Made by a program: the position numbers and the translations under genes. The notes beneath the pieces were generated by a model. It worked only from the letters and a program-made list of their open reading frames with translations. It was not told the DNA's origin and did no database searches. A stretch of DNA of 64,000 nucleotides from Methylobacterium brachiatum (lineage in GTDB: Bacteria > Pseudomonadota > Alphaproteobacteria > Rhizobiales > Beijerinckiaceae): assembly GCF_020523825.1 (NCBI RefSeq), contig NZ_JAJALK010000003.1:124001-188000 (forward strand), written 5' to 3'. Below, one piece after another: positions 34,659 to 43,649 of this stretch. Within the stretch, counting starts at the first letter, position 1. Every line of letters starts with the position of its first letter.

Positions 34659-35681
34659 ATGAACCATGTCATCGAGCGTTGCCGCGCCGTCCGGCTGCTC
34701 ACCTATCCCGAGGGGATGATCCAACCCCACGATCTCACGATCACGGAAACGGGTTTGCCGAGTCCCGGTCCGAACGACCTGATCATCCGGAATCGCTGGT
34801 TTCGCGTCTCCATCTCGACCCGGCTCATGGCGAGCCCAGATGCACAGGCGGTCGAGGGCATTCCGTTCCCCGCGCTCAGGCCCGGGGACGCCCTGGCGGA
34901 TGGTGCGATCGGCGAGGTCGTGGCCTGCCCGCCCAGGAGCGGATTCGAGGTCGGCGCCCTCGTTTCCCATCCCCTGGGATGGCGGGATTACGCGGTTGTC
35001 GATGCCGGCCGCTGCGTTGCGGTCGGCCGCGGGCCGATCGAGCCCGCCGCCTATCTCGGCCATGGCTGGACCGCCTACGCGGCCCTGACCCGGGGCATCC
35101 AGGTTCGTCCCGGCGACACCGTCTTCGTGTCGAGCGGGGCCGGCGCGATCGGGTCGATGGCCGGGCAGATCGCCCGCAAGCTCGGCGCAGCGCGGGTGAT
35201 CGGCAGCACCGGCAGCGCCGACAAGGCCGATTGGATGAAGGCCGATCTCGGCTACGACGCGGTGATCCTGCGCAACCGGGGCCCGATCGCCGATCAGCTC
35301 AAGGCGGCCGCGCCGGCCGGCGTGCACGTGTTCGTCGACATGGTCGGCGGCGAGCATCTGGCCGCCGCCGCGGGGGCGGCGCGCGAGGGCGCACGGTTCG
35401 TCCTGCTCGGCGCATTGACGGCCGAGCTGAACGTGGCGGGCGCCAGCATCGCCGCGCCGGTCGAGCTCGACTCGTTCCAGCTGATCCTCAGGGACATGAC
35501 CCTGCGCGGCTACAGCGCGGACCGGGACAGCGCGGAGGTGTTTCCGGAATGGATCGCCTGGCAGCGGGAGGCCGGGCTCCATTTCGCCTGCTCGAAGGTC
35601 CAAGGGCTGGAGCGTGCACCCCAGGCCCTGCACGACGCCTGCGAAGGAAGGCTCAGGGGGCTCGTCATGGTCGAGCTGTGA
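34659..35681 (+). CDS. MDR-superfamily NADPH-dependent oxidoreductase
   Basis: The 340-residue protein fits the zinc-independent medium-chain reductases of the curcumin/leukotriene B4 12-hydroxydehydrogenase type (CurA, PtgR). Marks are LGHGWTAYAALTRGIQVRPGDTVFVSSGAGAIGSMAGQIARKLG (nucleotide site) and FVDMVGGEHLAAA. There is no zinc-ligand Cys cluster. It likely reduces an alpha,beta-unsaturated carbonyl with NADPH. GGGAG before ATG 34659 supports the start. Control by the divergent TetR is likely. Confidence 0.9.
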   Translation: MNHVIERCRAVRLLTYPEGMIQPHDLTITETGLPSPGPNDLIIRNRWFRVSISTRLMASPDAQAVEGIPFPALRPGDALADGAIGEVVACPPRSGFEVGALVSHPLGWRDYAVVDAGRCVAVGRGPIEPAAYLGHGWTAYAALTRGIQVRPGDTVFVSSGAGAIGSMAGQIARKLGAARVIGSTGSADKADWMKADLGYDAVILRNRGPIADQLKAAAPAGVHVFVDMVGGEHLAAAAGAAREGARFVLLGALTAELNVAGASIAAPVELDSFQLILRDMTLRGYSADRDSAEVFPEWIAWQREAGLHFACSKVQGLERAPQALHDACEGRLRGLVMVEL

Positions 35682-35739
35682 CGGGCCATCCCGCGACCGT
35701 CGCAGTCCGCACGAAGCGATGACCGGATAGCCCGGCGGT

Positions 35740-36438
35740 TCAGCCTTTGCTGGATTCGTAACGCGCCTTGTTCTCGGCGTTCGGCGGATAGAGCCCCGGG
35801 AGAGCGGCACCCTTGCCGACCTCCTCCATAATCCAGCCCTCGAACCGCTCCTGCTCCGGGGCGAGTTCCAGCACGGTCTCGAGCAGGGCCGCCGGAATCA
35901 GCACGGCCCCGTCCTCGTCCACCACGATCACGTCATCGGGGAAGACCGCGACGCCGCCGCAGGCGATCGGCTGCTGCCAGGCCACGAAGGTCAGGCCCGC
36001 CACGGACGGCGGCGCCGCCGCGCCCTGGCACCAGACCGGCAGGCCGGTGCCGAGTACGCCGGCAACGTCACGCACCACGCCGTCCGTGACCAGGGCGGCC
36101 ACGCCCTTCTTGGCCATGCGGGCGCACAGGATGTCGCCGAAGATCCCGGCATCGGTGACGCCCATCGCGTCCACGACGGCGATGCACCCGGACGGCATCG
36201 CCTCGATCGCCGCGCGGGTAGAGGTCGGGGACGACCACGATTCGGGGGTGGCGAGATCCTCGCGGGCCGGAACGAAGCGCAGGGTGAAGGCGCGGCCCAC
36301 GATCCGGGGCTGCCCAGGCCTCAGGGGCCGCGTCCCGCGCAGCCAGACATTGCGCAGACCCTTCTTCAGCAGGATCGTCGTGATCGTGGCCGTGGTGACC
36401 TTCGAGAGAACTTCGACGATCTGGGCGTCACTCGACAT
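35740..36438 (-). CDS. RraA-fold protein (HMG aldolase-like)
   Basis: The 232-residue product shows the RraA/MenG fold with GDILCARMAKKGVAALVTDGVVRD. The Arg and Asp of GVVRD are the substrate and metal residues of 4-hydroxy-4-methyl-2-oxoglutarate aldolase and oxaloacetate decarboxylase members. The C-terminal part after VVVDEDGAVLIPAALLETVLE is longer than in E. coli RraA, so catalysis is more likely than RNase E inhibition. ATG 36438 follows GGAAGGA and was preferred to ATG 36468. A large perfect inverted repeat lies 47 nt upstream. Confidence 0.85.
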   Translation of the reverse strand: MSSDAQIVEVLSKVTTATITTILLKKGLRNVWLRGTRPLRPGQPRIVGRAFTLRFVPAREDLATPESWSSPTSTRAAIEAMPSGCIAVVDAMGVTDAGIFGDILCARMAKKGVAALVTDGVVRDVAGVLGTGLPVWCQGAAAPPSVAGLTFVAWQQPIACGGVAVFPDDVIVVDEDGAVLIPAALLETVLELAPEQERFEGWIMEEVGKGAALPGLYPPNAENKARYESSKG

Positions 36439-36484
36439 CCGCATATCCTTCCCGACTGAGGCCGCCATCGCCGCCCCCTGCCGG

Positions 36485-36523
36485 AGAGCTGTACCCGATC
36501 GTGATCCGATCGGGTACAGCTCT
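36485..36523. repeat. Perfect 17-bp inverted repeat
   Basis: The arm agagctgtacccgatcg (36485-36501) is exactly complementary to 36507-36523 around TGATC. It lies between the RraA-fold gene (start 36438) and the stop of the next minus-strand gene (36613). There is no T-tract on either side. Length and perfection are beyond chance for a spacer of this size. It could be a factor-independent hairpin terminator, a cruciform site or a regulator site. Confidence 0.75.
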
Positions 36524-36612
36524 AAGTTACTGTTCTGCGGTGTTCTTTCCGCGGAACGACCGAGGCGCGAAAGCCTGCGCCCGGGCCACGTCTGTCCTGA
36601 GCGGTGCCTGCC

Positions 36613-36843
36613 TCAGTCGCACGATTCTTTCTTCACGGTCTTGGAATCGCCCATCTCGTTTTCCTTGCGGACCGTCTTGCTGACGCAGCCGTCGCCATGA
36701 TCGTGGACGGTGACGGACTTCGACTCGGAGGCCGGACGATCGACCACCACGGCGGGGCGGTCGCGCTCGATGACGGTGGTCTGGGCTTGGGCGGCGGCAC
36801 CGAGGCTGAGCAGGGCAGCGGCGGCGAGGAGGGTGTGTCGCAT
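36613..36843 (-). CDS. Small secreted charged protein, 76 aa
   Basis: A signal peptide (MRHTLLAAAALLSLGAAAQA) precedes about 56 residues with alternating charges (VIERDRPAVVVDRPASESKS, KTVRKENEMGDSKTVKKESC). Two Cys could form a disulfide. GGAG precedes ATG 36843. It is like other short periplasmic proteins of Methylobacterium with VDRP/KTV repeats, as far as I recall. Function unknown. Confidence 0.65.
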   Translation of the reverse strand: MRHTLLAAAALLSLGAAAQAQTTVIERDRPAVVVDRPASESKSVTVHDHGDGCVSKTVRKENEMGDSKTVKKESCD

Positions 36844-37072
36844 CGGGGAACTCCGGTTCCGATTTCGGTCCCGAGTAACGGCGGGCCCAGCTTGAGCGTT
36901 CCGCAATTTCTGGTGGTTAGATCATGTGCTGAAAAGCGGGCCGAACCCGTAGAGGAACGCGGCTCGGCCCACGCGCCGTTCGGCTTGAAACGCGGCCGGA
37001 GCGACACCGCAAGAGACCCCGGAAAGCCCTGGCTTTCAAGATCGGCGGACTACGTGCCGGGATCTCCGGGCC

Positions 37073-37324
37073 TCAGCCGCCGGTCATCGGCGGGAAGAAC
37101 GCGATCTCGCCGGCACCCGCGATGGCCGCATCCGGCTTGGCGTGGGTCCGGTCGATGGCCGCGCGGACCACGCCCGGATCCTCGAACGCGTAGGCGTATT
37201 CCTCGCCGCGCCCGCGCAGCCAGGCAATCAGATCGGTGACCGTGGTGACCTCCGGCGGCGGCGCCAGCTCCTCCTCGGCGCGGCCGATCCGCTCGCGGAC
37301 CCAGGCGAAATAGACGAGCTTCAT
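37073..37324 (-). CDS. moaD: Molybdopterin synthase sulfur-carrier subunit
   Basis: The 83-residue product has the ubiquitin-like MoaD fold and ends in FFPPMTGG, whose Gly-Gly is thiocarboxylated for sulfur transfer to precursor Z. KLVYFAWVRERIGRAEEEL is the usual N-terminus. It follows uvrC and pgsA on the same strand, a common order in the group. The usual next gene, moaE, is not there: a small secreted protein comes next. The window's SoxC-like enzyme depends on molybdopterin. Confidence 0.93.
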   Translation of the reverse strand: MKLVYFAWVRERIGRAEEELAPPPEVTTVTDLIAWLRGRGEEYAYAFEDPGVVRAAIDRTHAKPDAAIAGAGEIAFFPPMTGG

Positions 37325-37380
37325 CGCGTCACCATGCCGGAAAGGGACCGTCAACCACGCCCATCGATCATCGCCCTGGT

Positions 37381-37403
37381 CGGGACGCGGAAGCCGCGTC
37401 CCG
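37381..37403 (-). terminator. Hairpin between pgsA and moaD
   Basis: CGGGACGCGG-AAG-CCGCGTCCCG (37381-37403) is a perfect 10-bp hairpin 10 nt beyond the pgsA stop on the minus strand. Without a T-tract it may attenuate or stabilise mRNA and set a different level for moaD. Confidence 0.5.
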
Positions 37404-37413
37404 GGATGATGAC

Positions 37414-38013
37414 CTAGCGCGGATCGTCGATCACGTGCTTGATCCCGGCCCTCATGTAGTCCCAGCCGGTCCAGATCGTGAGGGCGGCGGCGAGCCACAG
37501 CAGCGCGAGGCCGATCGCCTCCGTGCCGGGCAGGACCCGCTCGCCCGCAGGGCCGGCCACCAGGAAGCCGAGCGCCACGAGCTGGACGGTCGTCTTCCAC
37601 TTGGCGATCTTGCTGACCGGCACGCCGACCTTCAGCTCGGCGAGGTACTCGCGCAGGCCGGAAACCAGCACCTCCCGGCACAGGATCACGATCGCGGCCC
37701 AGACCGACGAGCCGACGATGGTGTGGTCGGCGGCGAGCATCAGCAGGCAGGCCGAGACCAGCAGCTTGTCGGCGATCGGGTCGAGCATCCGGCCGAGCGC
37801 GGAACTCTGGTGGTAGGTCCGCGCGACATACCCGTCGAGGTAGTCGGTGATCGCGGCCGCCACGAAAACGCCCAGCGCGGTCCAGCGCGCGGTGTGCGAG
37901 TCGGGCCAGAACAGCAATGCGACCATCACCGGCACCGCGACGAGGCGCCCGTAGGTCAGGCAATTCGCGAGCGTCCAGGCCGGCGACCGTCGTCGGGGAA
38001 GGACGGCGTTCAT
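37414..38013 (-). CDS. pgsA: CDP-diacylglycerol-glycerol-3-phosphate phosphatidyltransferase
   Basis: The product makes phosphatidylglycerol phosphate at the inner membrane. The CDP-alcohol transferase motif D-G-x2-A-R-x8-G-x3-D-x3-D is present as DGYVARTYHQSSALGRMLDP plus IADK. The start of the fold (LANCLTYGRLVAVPVMVALL) and several membrane helices fit. From ATG 38013 the protein has 199 residues, the family length. ATG 38100, overlapping uvrC by 14 nt, would add 29 Pro/Ala-rich residues. Neither start has a strong ribosome site. Confidence 0.93.
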   Translation of the reverse strand: MNAVLPRRRSPAWTLANCLTYGRLVAVPVMVALLFWPDSHTARWTALGVFVAAAITDYLDGYVARTYHQSSALGRMLDPIADKLLVSACLLMLAADHTIVGSSVWAAIVILCREVLVSGLREYLAELKVGVPVSKIAKWKTTVQLVALGFLVAGPAGERVLPGTEAIGLALLWLAAALTIWTGWDYMRAGIKHVIDDPR

Positions 38014-38086
38014 CGACGGGGTGAAATCAGAGCTTGGCCCGGGCGTCAACGTCTCGGGCGCGGGCGCGGCCGGGACGGCGGGATTC

Positions 38087-40153
38087 TCAGGCGCCGGCAT
38101 GGAAGAAATCGTAGACGGCGCGCGCGGTCGCGGCGTTCACCCCGGGCGTCTTGGCCAGATCCTCGAAGGCGGCTCGCTCGATCGCCTTCACGGTCCCGAA
38201 ATGGTGCAGCAGCGCGCGCTTGCGGCTGGGGCCGATGCCGGCGATCTCGTCCAGAGGATTCTTGATCATCTCACGCTTGCGCTTGGCCCTGTGGCTGCCG
38301 ATGGCGAAGCGGTGGGCTTCGTCGCGCAGCCGCTGCACGAAGTAGAGCGTCGGGTCCCGCGGCGGAAGCTTGAACGGCGGCCGCCCCGGCACGAAAAACG
38401 TCTCGCGCCCGGCATCCCGGTCGCGGCCCTTGGCGATACCGACCAACGGGACGTCCGACACGCCGATCTCGTCGAGCGCCGTGCGGGCGGCGTCGAGCTG
38501 GCCCTTGCCGCCGTCGATCAGCACCAGGTCCGGCCAGGCGGGAAACGCCTCGCTATCCTCCGCGGGCGCCGGCACCGGCTCGGCGTCCACACCCTCGGCC
38601 GCCGCGACGGCCGCCTCGCGCTCGGTGCGGGGTGCCTCCTTGACGAGGCGCTTGAAGCGCCGCTGCAGGACCTCGCGCATCATGCCGTAATCGTCCCCCG
38701 GCGTCAGTTCCTCCGACTTGATGTTGAAGGTGCGGTAATGCGTCTTCATGAACCCGGTCGGGCCGGCGACGATCATCCCGCCCACCGCGTTCGTGCCCAT
38801 GATGTGCGAGTTGTCGTAGACCTCGATCCGCCGCGGCGTCCGGTCCATGCCGAAGGCCTGTCCCAGGGCCGTCAGCAGCTTGCCCTGCGAGGCGGTGTCG
38901 GCGAGCCGCCGCGCCAGCGCCTCCTTGGCGTTGCGCTGGGCGTAGTCGACGAGGTTCTTCCGCTCGCTGCGGCTCGGTCTGTGAATTTCCACCCGGTAAT
39001 CGACCCGGCTCGACAGGGCGGCAGCGACGAGTTCGGCATCCTCGATCGGGTGGCTGGTCAGCACCGTGCGCGGCGCGGGCTTGTCGTCGTAGAACTGGCT
39101 GATGAACGAGCCCAGCACCTCCTCGGCCGTCATCGACCGGTCGGCCTTCGGAAAGTAGGCGCGGTTGCCCCAGTTCTGGAAGTTGCGGAAGAAGAACACC
39201 TCGATGCAGAACTGCCCGGCCTGCTCGTCGAGGGCGAACACGTCGGCCTCCTCGACGCCCTGGGTGTTGACGCCCTGCACCCCCTGGATCGCCGAGAGCG
39301 CCGCGATCCGGTCGCGGTAGCGGGCGGCGCGCTCGAACTCCAGCGCCTCGGACGCCTCCTGCATCTCGGCGCGCATCCGGTCCTTCACGGCGTTGGACTT
39401 GCCGGCCAGGAAGGCGCGCGCCGCATCCGCCATCGCGGCGTAGTCGTCGGTCCCGATCTCGCCCGTGCAGGGGCCGGAGCAGCGCTTGATCTGGAACAGC
39501 AGGCAGGGCCGGCTGCGGTTCTCGTAATAGCTGTCGGTGCAGGTGCGCAGCAGGAAGGCCCGCTGCAGGGCGTTGACCGTGCGGTTGACCGCCCAGACGC
39601 TGGCGAAGGGGCCGTAATAATTGCCCTTCCGCCGCCGCGCGCCGCGGTGCTTGACGATCTGCGGCGCCGGCCCGTCGGCTGTGACCAGGATGTACGGGAA
39701 GGATTTGTCGTCCCGCATCAGCACGTTGAAGCGGGGCTTGAGCTGCTTGATCAGGTTGGCTTCGAGGAGCAGCGCCTCGGTCTCGGTGGCGGTGGTGACG
39801 AACTCCATCGCCGCCGTCTGGGAGATCATCCGGGCGATGCGGTTCGAATGCGCCTGGCCACGGGCGTAGGAGCCGACGCGGGCCTTCAGGTTCTTGGCCT
39901 TGCCGACGTAGAGGACGTCGCCGCGATGATCGAACATCCGGTAGACGCCGGGGGAGTTCGGCAGCGTCGACCAGAACCGACGGATCACCTCGGTGCCGGC
40001 CTGGACCGCGCCCGGATCGAAATCGAAATCGATCTCCGGCGAATCCTCGGCGGACAGCGCGGCCTCGGACTCGCCGGCGCTCTCCTCGCGCTCGGCGTCG
40101 CGGCCGTCGTCGAAGGTGTCGGGGGGCAGGTCTGAGAGGGCTCTGCGGTTCAT
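38087..40153 (-). CDS. uvrC: Excinuclease ABC subunit C
   Basis: The 688-residue protein makes both incisions in nucleotide excision repair. Seen in order: GIY-YIG nuclease ([28 protein letters not shown], about 69-96), the UVR motif (about 245-280), the RNase H-like nuclease ([18 protein letters not shown] near 535) and a C-terminal helix-hairpin-helix pair ([20 protein letters not shown]). The first 60 residues are acidic and of low complexity, as in other Rhizobiales UvrC. It heads the uvrC-pgsA-moaD group. Confidence 0.96.
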   Translation of the reverse strand: MNRRALSDLPPDTFDDGRDAEREESAGESEAALSAEDSPEIDFDFDPGAVQAGTEVIRRFWSTLPNSPGVYRMFDHRGDVLYVGKAKNLKARVGSYARGQAHSNRIARMISQTAAMEFVTTATETEALLLEANLIKQLKPRFNVLMRDDKSFPYILVTADGPAPQIVKHRGARRRKGNYYGPFASVWAVNRTVNALQRAFLLRTCTDSYYENRSRPCLLFQIKRCSGPCTGEIGTDDYAAMADAARAFLAGKSNAVKDRMRAEMQEASEALEFERAARYRDRIAALSAIQGVQGVNTQGVEEADVFALDEQAGQFCIEVFFFRNFQNWGNRAYFPKADRSMTAEEVLGSFISQFYDDKPAPRTVLTSHPIEDAELVAAALSSRVDYRVEIHRPSRSERKNLVDYAQRNAKEALARRLADTASQGKLLTALGQAFGMDRTPRRIEVYDNSHIMGTNAVGGMIVAGPTGFMKTHYRTFNIKSEELTPGDDYGMMREVLQRRFKRLVKEAPRTEREAAVAAAEGVDAEPVPAPAEDSEAFPAWPDLVLIDGGKGQLDAARTALDEIGVSDVPLVGIAKGRDRDAGRETFFVPGRPPFKLPPRDPTLYFVQRLRDEAHRFAIGSHRAKRKREMIKNPLDEIAGIGPSRKRALLHHFGTVKAIERAAFEDLAKTPGVNAATARAVYDFFHAGA

Positions 40154-40233
40154 ACCGCAGATCTAAGCGTTCCTGCCCCCGAGTGGGACCGGGTTGGCCG
40201 ACAAAATTACCGCGCCGGACCCGTCCGACCGGA

Positions 40234-40950
40234 TCAGTCGAACAGGGAGTCGATGTCGTTCTGGTCGACGTGGCCCGGATCGTCGTCGAGCTTCGGCCCG
40301 TTGAGCAGGCTGCTCTCGTCGTCCAGCGCGGTCGGGACCGGCATCACGGTGATCAGGTCGCGGAAGCTGTCCAGCTGCGTCCAGGCCGCGATCAGCCGAT
40401 CGAGATGCTCCTCGATGAACTTCATCACGCCGACGATCTTGTTGATCCGCTGGCCGGTCAGATCCTGGAAGTTGCAGGCCTCGTAGGCCGAGATCACCCG
40501 CTCCTGGATGATGTCGACATGCTGCTTCATGCCCGGCGGTAAATTCGCCGTGTACAGCATGCCAGCATTCGACTCGATCTCCTCGACGGCGTTCAGCAGC
40601 TGCGTCGTGGCGCGCTCGGTTGATTCGACCACCGCGTCGAGCTCGTCCGCCGCGCGGCGCATGCCCTTGCCGCTGTTCTCGGAGCGGTGAAGCGTCGCCA
40701 GCTCGGACTTGGTCCGGGTGATCGCCTCCTTCATCAGGTCGAGTTCGGAGCGCATCGCCAGCGCATCGTGTAGCTCACGCCGGCACGTCTCGATCGTCTC
40801 GTCCGCGCTCATCTGCGTGATGCGGCGCAGATCCATGATCGCGCTCAGGATCTCGTCCAGCCGCTCATTCGAGGCCTCCGGAGCCGGTGCGGCGGGTAAG
40901 ACCCCGGGAAGCCCGAGGCTGTCTTCGATACGATAGCGCTTTTGGGTCAT
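40234..40950 (-). CDS. cheZ: Chemotaxis protein phosphatase CheZ
   Basis: The 238-residue helical protein shows the CheZ core YEACNFQDLTGQRINKIVGVMKFIEEHL, in which the Gln of QDLTGQ acts on CheY-phosphate. The C-terminus DQNDIDSLFD matches the CheY-binding tail. ATG 40950 (MTQKRYRIEDSLG) fits better than the in-frame ATG 40986. Rhizobiales often use phosphate-sink CheYs, so a CheZ is of note. No other chemotaxis gene is in the window. Confidence 0.92.
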   Translation of the reverse strand: MTQKRYRIEDSLGLPGVLPAAPAPEASNERLDEILSAIMDLRRITQMSADETIETCRRELHDALAMRSELDLMKEAITRTKSELATLHRSENSGKGMRRAADELDAVVESTERATTQLLNAVEEIESNAGMLYTANLPPGMKQHVDIIQERVISAYEACNFQDLTGQRINKIVGVMKFIEEHLDRLIAAWTQLDSFRDLITVMPVPTALDDESSLLNGPKLDDDPGHVDQNDIDSLFD

Positions 40951-41236
40951 CGTCGGGGCGTGAGCCTTCAGGATCCGTGGTGGCAACTCTCTACCACAAT
41001 CGGTTAGCGGACTGTGACTGCCAACCTCATCCGACGACGATTTCTATGCCCCAGCGACATTTGACCTATCGGTGGTTGTGGCACGCAGGGTTTTACTAAC
41101 GATTCACGCTGATCGCGCGCATTCGGGGAGGGCGGGGACGGCGCGGCGTGATTCACCATGTTGATTCACTGGATCGCCCGGTCGCGGGTGGATCGTCCCC
41201 GAATCGGGGCCTCTGCCCCCACGGGAGCGTTCGCCG

Positions 41237-41989
41237 ATGCGTGGTTCGGTCCGTCTGGGTCTGTGTGCGGTCGTGGCCACGGGGTGGCTATGCGCCGCCG
41301 CGTCGGCACAGCAGTCGCGTTATGCCGAAGGCGGCGGCTATGGCGGCGGCCTCATCGAATATCTCGTGACCGGTCAAGCCGGGGGAGGGGGCCGCGGCTG
41401 GCCGCAACGCTCGGCCGCGCCGCAGCGGGTGGCGGCATATTCCGGCGAACTCCTGCCAGCCGAGCCGGAGCCCCTGCAGGCTCTCCCACTGCAGCAGGCC
41501 TACGGCGTCCCCCAGGCGGATCCGGGCCGCATCGCCCGGGAGGTCGGGCCGGAATACCGGCGCCAGGAGGTCGCCTTCGCCGGGCCTCAGCGGCCCGGGA
41601 CGATCGTGATCGATACGGCCGCCAAGCACCTCTATCTCGTTCAGCCTGGGCAGCGGGCGCTGCGCTACGGGATCGGCGTCGGTCGTCCGGGCTTCGCCTG
41701 GAGCGGCCTCAAGACCGTTAGCCGCAAGGCCGAATGGCCCGACTGGACGCCGCCGGCCGAGATGCTCGCCCGCCGTCCCGACCTGCCGCGGCACATGGCC
41801 GGTGGTCCCGAGAACCCACTCGGCGCCCGCGCGCTCTATCTCGGCTCCTCGCTCTACCGCATCCACGGCACGAACGAGCCGGGGACGATCGGCCAGTCGG
41901 TCTCGTCGGGCTGCATCCGGATGATGAACGAGGATGTGGTGGACCTCTACGACCGCGTTCCGGTGGGGACCCGCGTCGAGGTGCTTTGA
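41237..41989 (+). CDS. L,D-transpeptidase (YkuD), ErfK-type
   Basis: The 250-residue product has a signal peptide (about 1-24) and a variable Gly/Pro/Gln-rich linker (25-115). The YkuD domain follows: GTIVIDTAAKHLYLVQPGQRALRYGIGVGRPGF, then His210 (YRIHGTNEPGTIG) and Cys226-x-Arg228 (SSGCIRMMNEDVVDLYDRV). It may anchor outer-membrane proteins to peptidoglycan or cross-link stems. The 286-nt upstream spacer holds no other signal I can support. Confidence 0.92.
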   Translation: MRGSVRLGLCAVVATGWLCAAASAQQSRYAEGGGYGGGLIEYLVTGQAGGGGRGWPQRSAAPQRVAAYSGELLPAEPEPLQALPLQQAYGVPQADPGRIAREVGPEYRRQEVAFAGPQRPGTIVIDTAAKHLYLVQPGQRALRYGIGVGRPGFAWSGLKTVSRKAEWPDWTPPAEMLARRPDLPRHMAGGPENPLGARALYLGSSLYRIHGTNEPGTIGQSVSSGCIRMMNEDVVDLYDRVPVGTRVEVL

Positions 41990-42389
41990 CACCCGTCTCG
42001 CCGGTTTCTCCCGCCCGTCAACCTTCTGAGAGGGACCTGCTGGGCGCGAGCCTCACTTTCAAGCCGCGATGCCGTGATGACACTGGGGAAGGCCACTGAG
42101 CGTCTTCGTCCCCGCGGCAGGCCTTCGTGGACGATGAGCGTCGCGGGCGGTCCATCGACCGCTCGTTCCCGGGTGAGATGAGCTGTCCTATCGACACCCA
42201 TTCTGCAGGGTCGTTGCTATGGATTTGCCGGCGCGATCGCCTTGCTCAGAGCCTTGTGTCACGTCTAAATGAATGATCAGAGGCACAATATTGAGTTAGT
42301 TTGATTATAAACTGGCGAAGTCAGCACGGTTCGGGGTCCGAGCGTCACCGTAGGGCGGGTCAGCGCCGTCCCTTCCGCAGGGGCGCGCG
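41990..42389. promoter_or_regulatory. 400-nt spacer with AT-rich promoter-like segment
   Basis: No gene is seen. About 42265-42315 is clearly AT-rich (for example attgagttagtttgattata), unlike the rest of the window. It lies 75-125 nt before the iron cassette at 42390, so a promoter and iron-regulator site are likely there. I could not match it to a Fur, Irr or RirA consensus. Confidence 0.4.
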
Positions 42390-43649
42390 ATGCTGCAGGT
42401 GGTGAGCCCCGCCGCCGTCGGGAGCGTTCGGGTGAGGTTGGACAGGTTTCTGTCCGGCATGCGCCCGCTGGCGCCGTTCTTCTGTCTGTATATGACCTTC
42501 GGCGCCACCCTCGGCTTCCTGTCCGGCGGGGCGCCGCTGATCCTGCGGGTCCGGGGCCTGGAACTGGCCGAAATCGGGCTGCTGCAGCTCATCAATCTGC
42601 CGGTGGGTCTCACCTTCCTGTGGGCCGCCGTCCTCGACCGGGTCCGCCTGCCGTTCCTCGATCACCGCGTCGGGTGGATCGTGGCCGCGCAGGGCGCGAC
42701 GGTGCTGCTCCTGGGCGTCCTCAGCTTCGGCGAGCATTGGCCGCTGTTGGCGCTGCTCTTGCTGGCGGTCGCGGCCTGCGCCTGCGTCGCCACCATGGAC
42801 ATCGCGCTGGAGGCGTTGGTGGTCGAGACCGTGCCGGCGGAGCGGCGGGCCTTCGTCGCCTCGGCCAAGCTCTGCGGCGCGTCCCTCGGCGGCATTCTCG
42901 GCGTCGGGATCCTGGTCGGGTCCTACGATCTCCTCGGATGGCGCCTGGCGGTCCTGGCCTGCGCGGCCCTGGACGCGCTGTGCCTCCTGCCGATCTTCGG
43001 CTACCCGGAGGCGCGTCTCCACGGGGTCGGCGGCGTACCCGAGCGGTGGTCGGGCTCGTTCGCGCGTCTGCGCGCGCTTGCGGCGCGGATCCTGGTGCTG
43101 GGCGCGTATTTCGCCGCTTCCTACCTGCTGTCCGGCCCCAACACGCTGGCCCTCCTCGACCTCGGCGTGCCGCTCGCGCAGGTCGGCTTTCTCACCGGCA
43201 CCGTCCTGCCGGCCATCAACCTCGTCATGGCGCTCGTCGCGGGCGGCCTCGCCGCACGCTTCGGCACGGTGCGGCTGATCGCCTTCGGGGCGTTCGGCGT
43301 CCTGGTCTCCGGCGGCCTGATGGCGTCCGCCTGCGCGGCCGGCGCGGTGGAGCTGGCGATCGCGGCGACGATCCTGAATTTCCTCTGCGGCGGGATCCTG
43401 GGTGTTCCGGTGTTCAACATGATCTACCGCTGGGCGCAGGGGCCGCGGCCGGCCACGGATTACGCGCTGCTGTTCGGCGCGGCCTTCTTCGCCGCGATGC
43501 CCCTGCGGGTCGCCGCCCCGGCTCTGGCCGAATGGGCCGGATGGCCGTCCTATTTCGGCGCGACGCTGCCCCTCTACGCGGCGGCGGTGGCCTGGCTGCT
43601 GGTGACGGTTGATCGGACCCTCCGGGCCGACGGGGCGGGGACGCGATGA
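42390..43649 (+). CDS. MFS transporter, RhtX/FptX-like siderophore permease
   Basis: The 419-residue protein has about twelve membrane helices. It resembles RhtX/FptX, single-protein inner-membrane permeases for siderophores, and more distantly AmpG: LRVRGLELAEIGLLQLINLPVGLTFLWAAVLDRV, DIALEALVVETVPAERRAFVASAKLCGASLGG. Its stop overlaps the next ATG as ATGA, so it is coupled to the FhuF-like gene. The direction and ligand are inferred from that neighbour. Confidence 0.8.
   Translation: MLQVVSPAAVGSVRVRLDRFLSGMRPLAPFFCLYMTFGATLGFLSGGAPLILRVRGLELAEIGLLQLINLPVGLTFLWAAVLDRVRLPFLDHRVGWIVAAQGATVLLLGVLSFGEHWPLLALLLLAVAACACVATMDIALEALVVETVPAERRAFVASAKLCGASLGGILGVGILVGSYDLLGWRLAVLACAALDALCLLPIFGYPEARLHGVGGVPERWSGSFARLRALAARILVLGAYFAASYLLSGPNTLALLDLGVPLAQVGFLTGTVLPAINLVMALVAGGLAARFGTVRLIAFGAFGVLVSGGLMASACAAGAVELAIAATILNFLCGGILGVPVFNMIYRWAQGPRPATDYALLFGAAFFAAMPLRVAAPALAEWAGWPSYFGATLPLYAAAVAWLLVTVDRTLRADGAGTR

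Noticed and set aside
38021..40135. A 704-codon plus-strand frame opposite uvrC
   Set aside because: It is antisense to uvrC, which carries all of its family's domains. Composition is typical of shadow frames.
42265..42315. Fur, Irr or RirA site before the iron cassette
   Set aside because: The AT-rich segment is suggestive, but no half-site set fits a consensus I can name. A motif search with known rhizobial iron boxes would decide.
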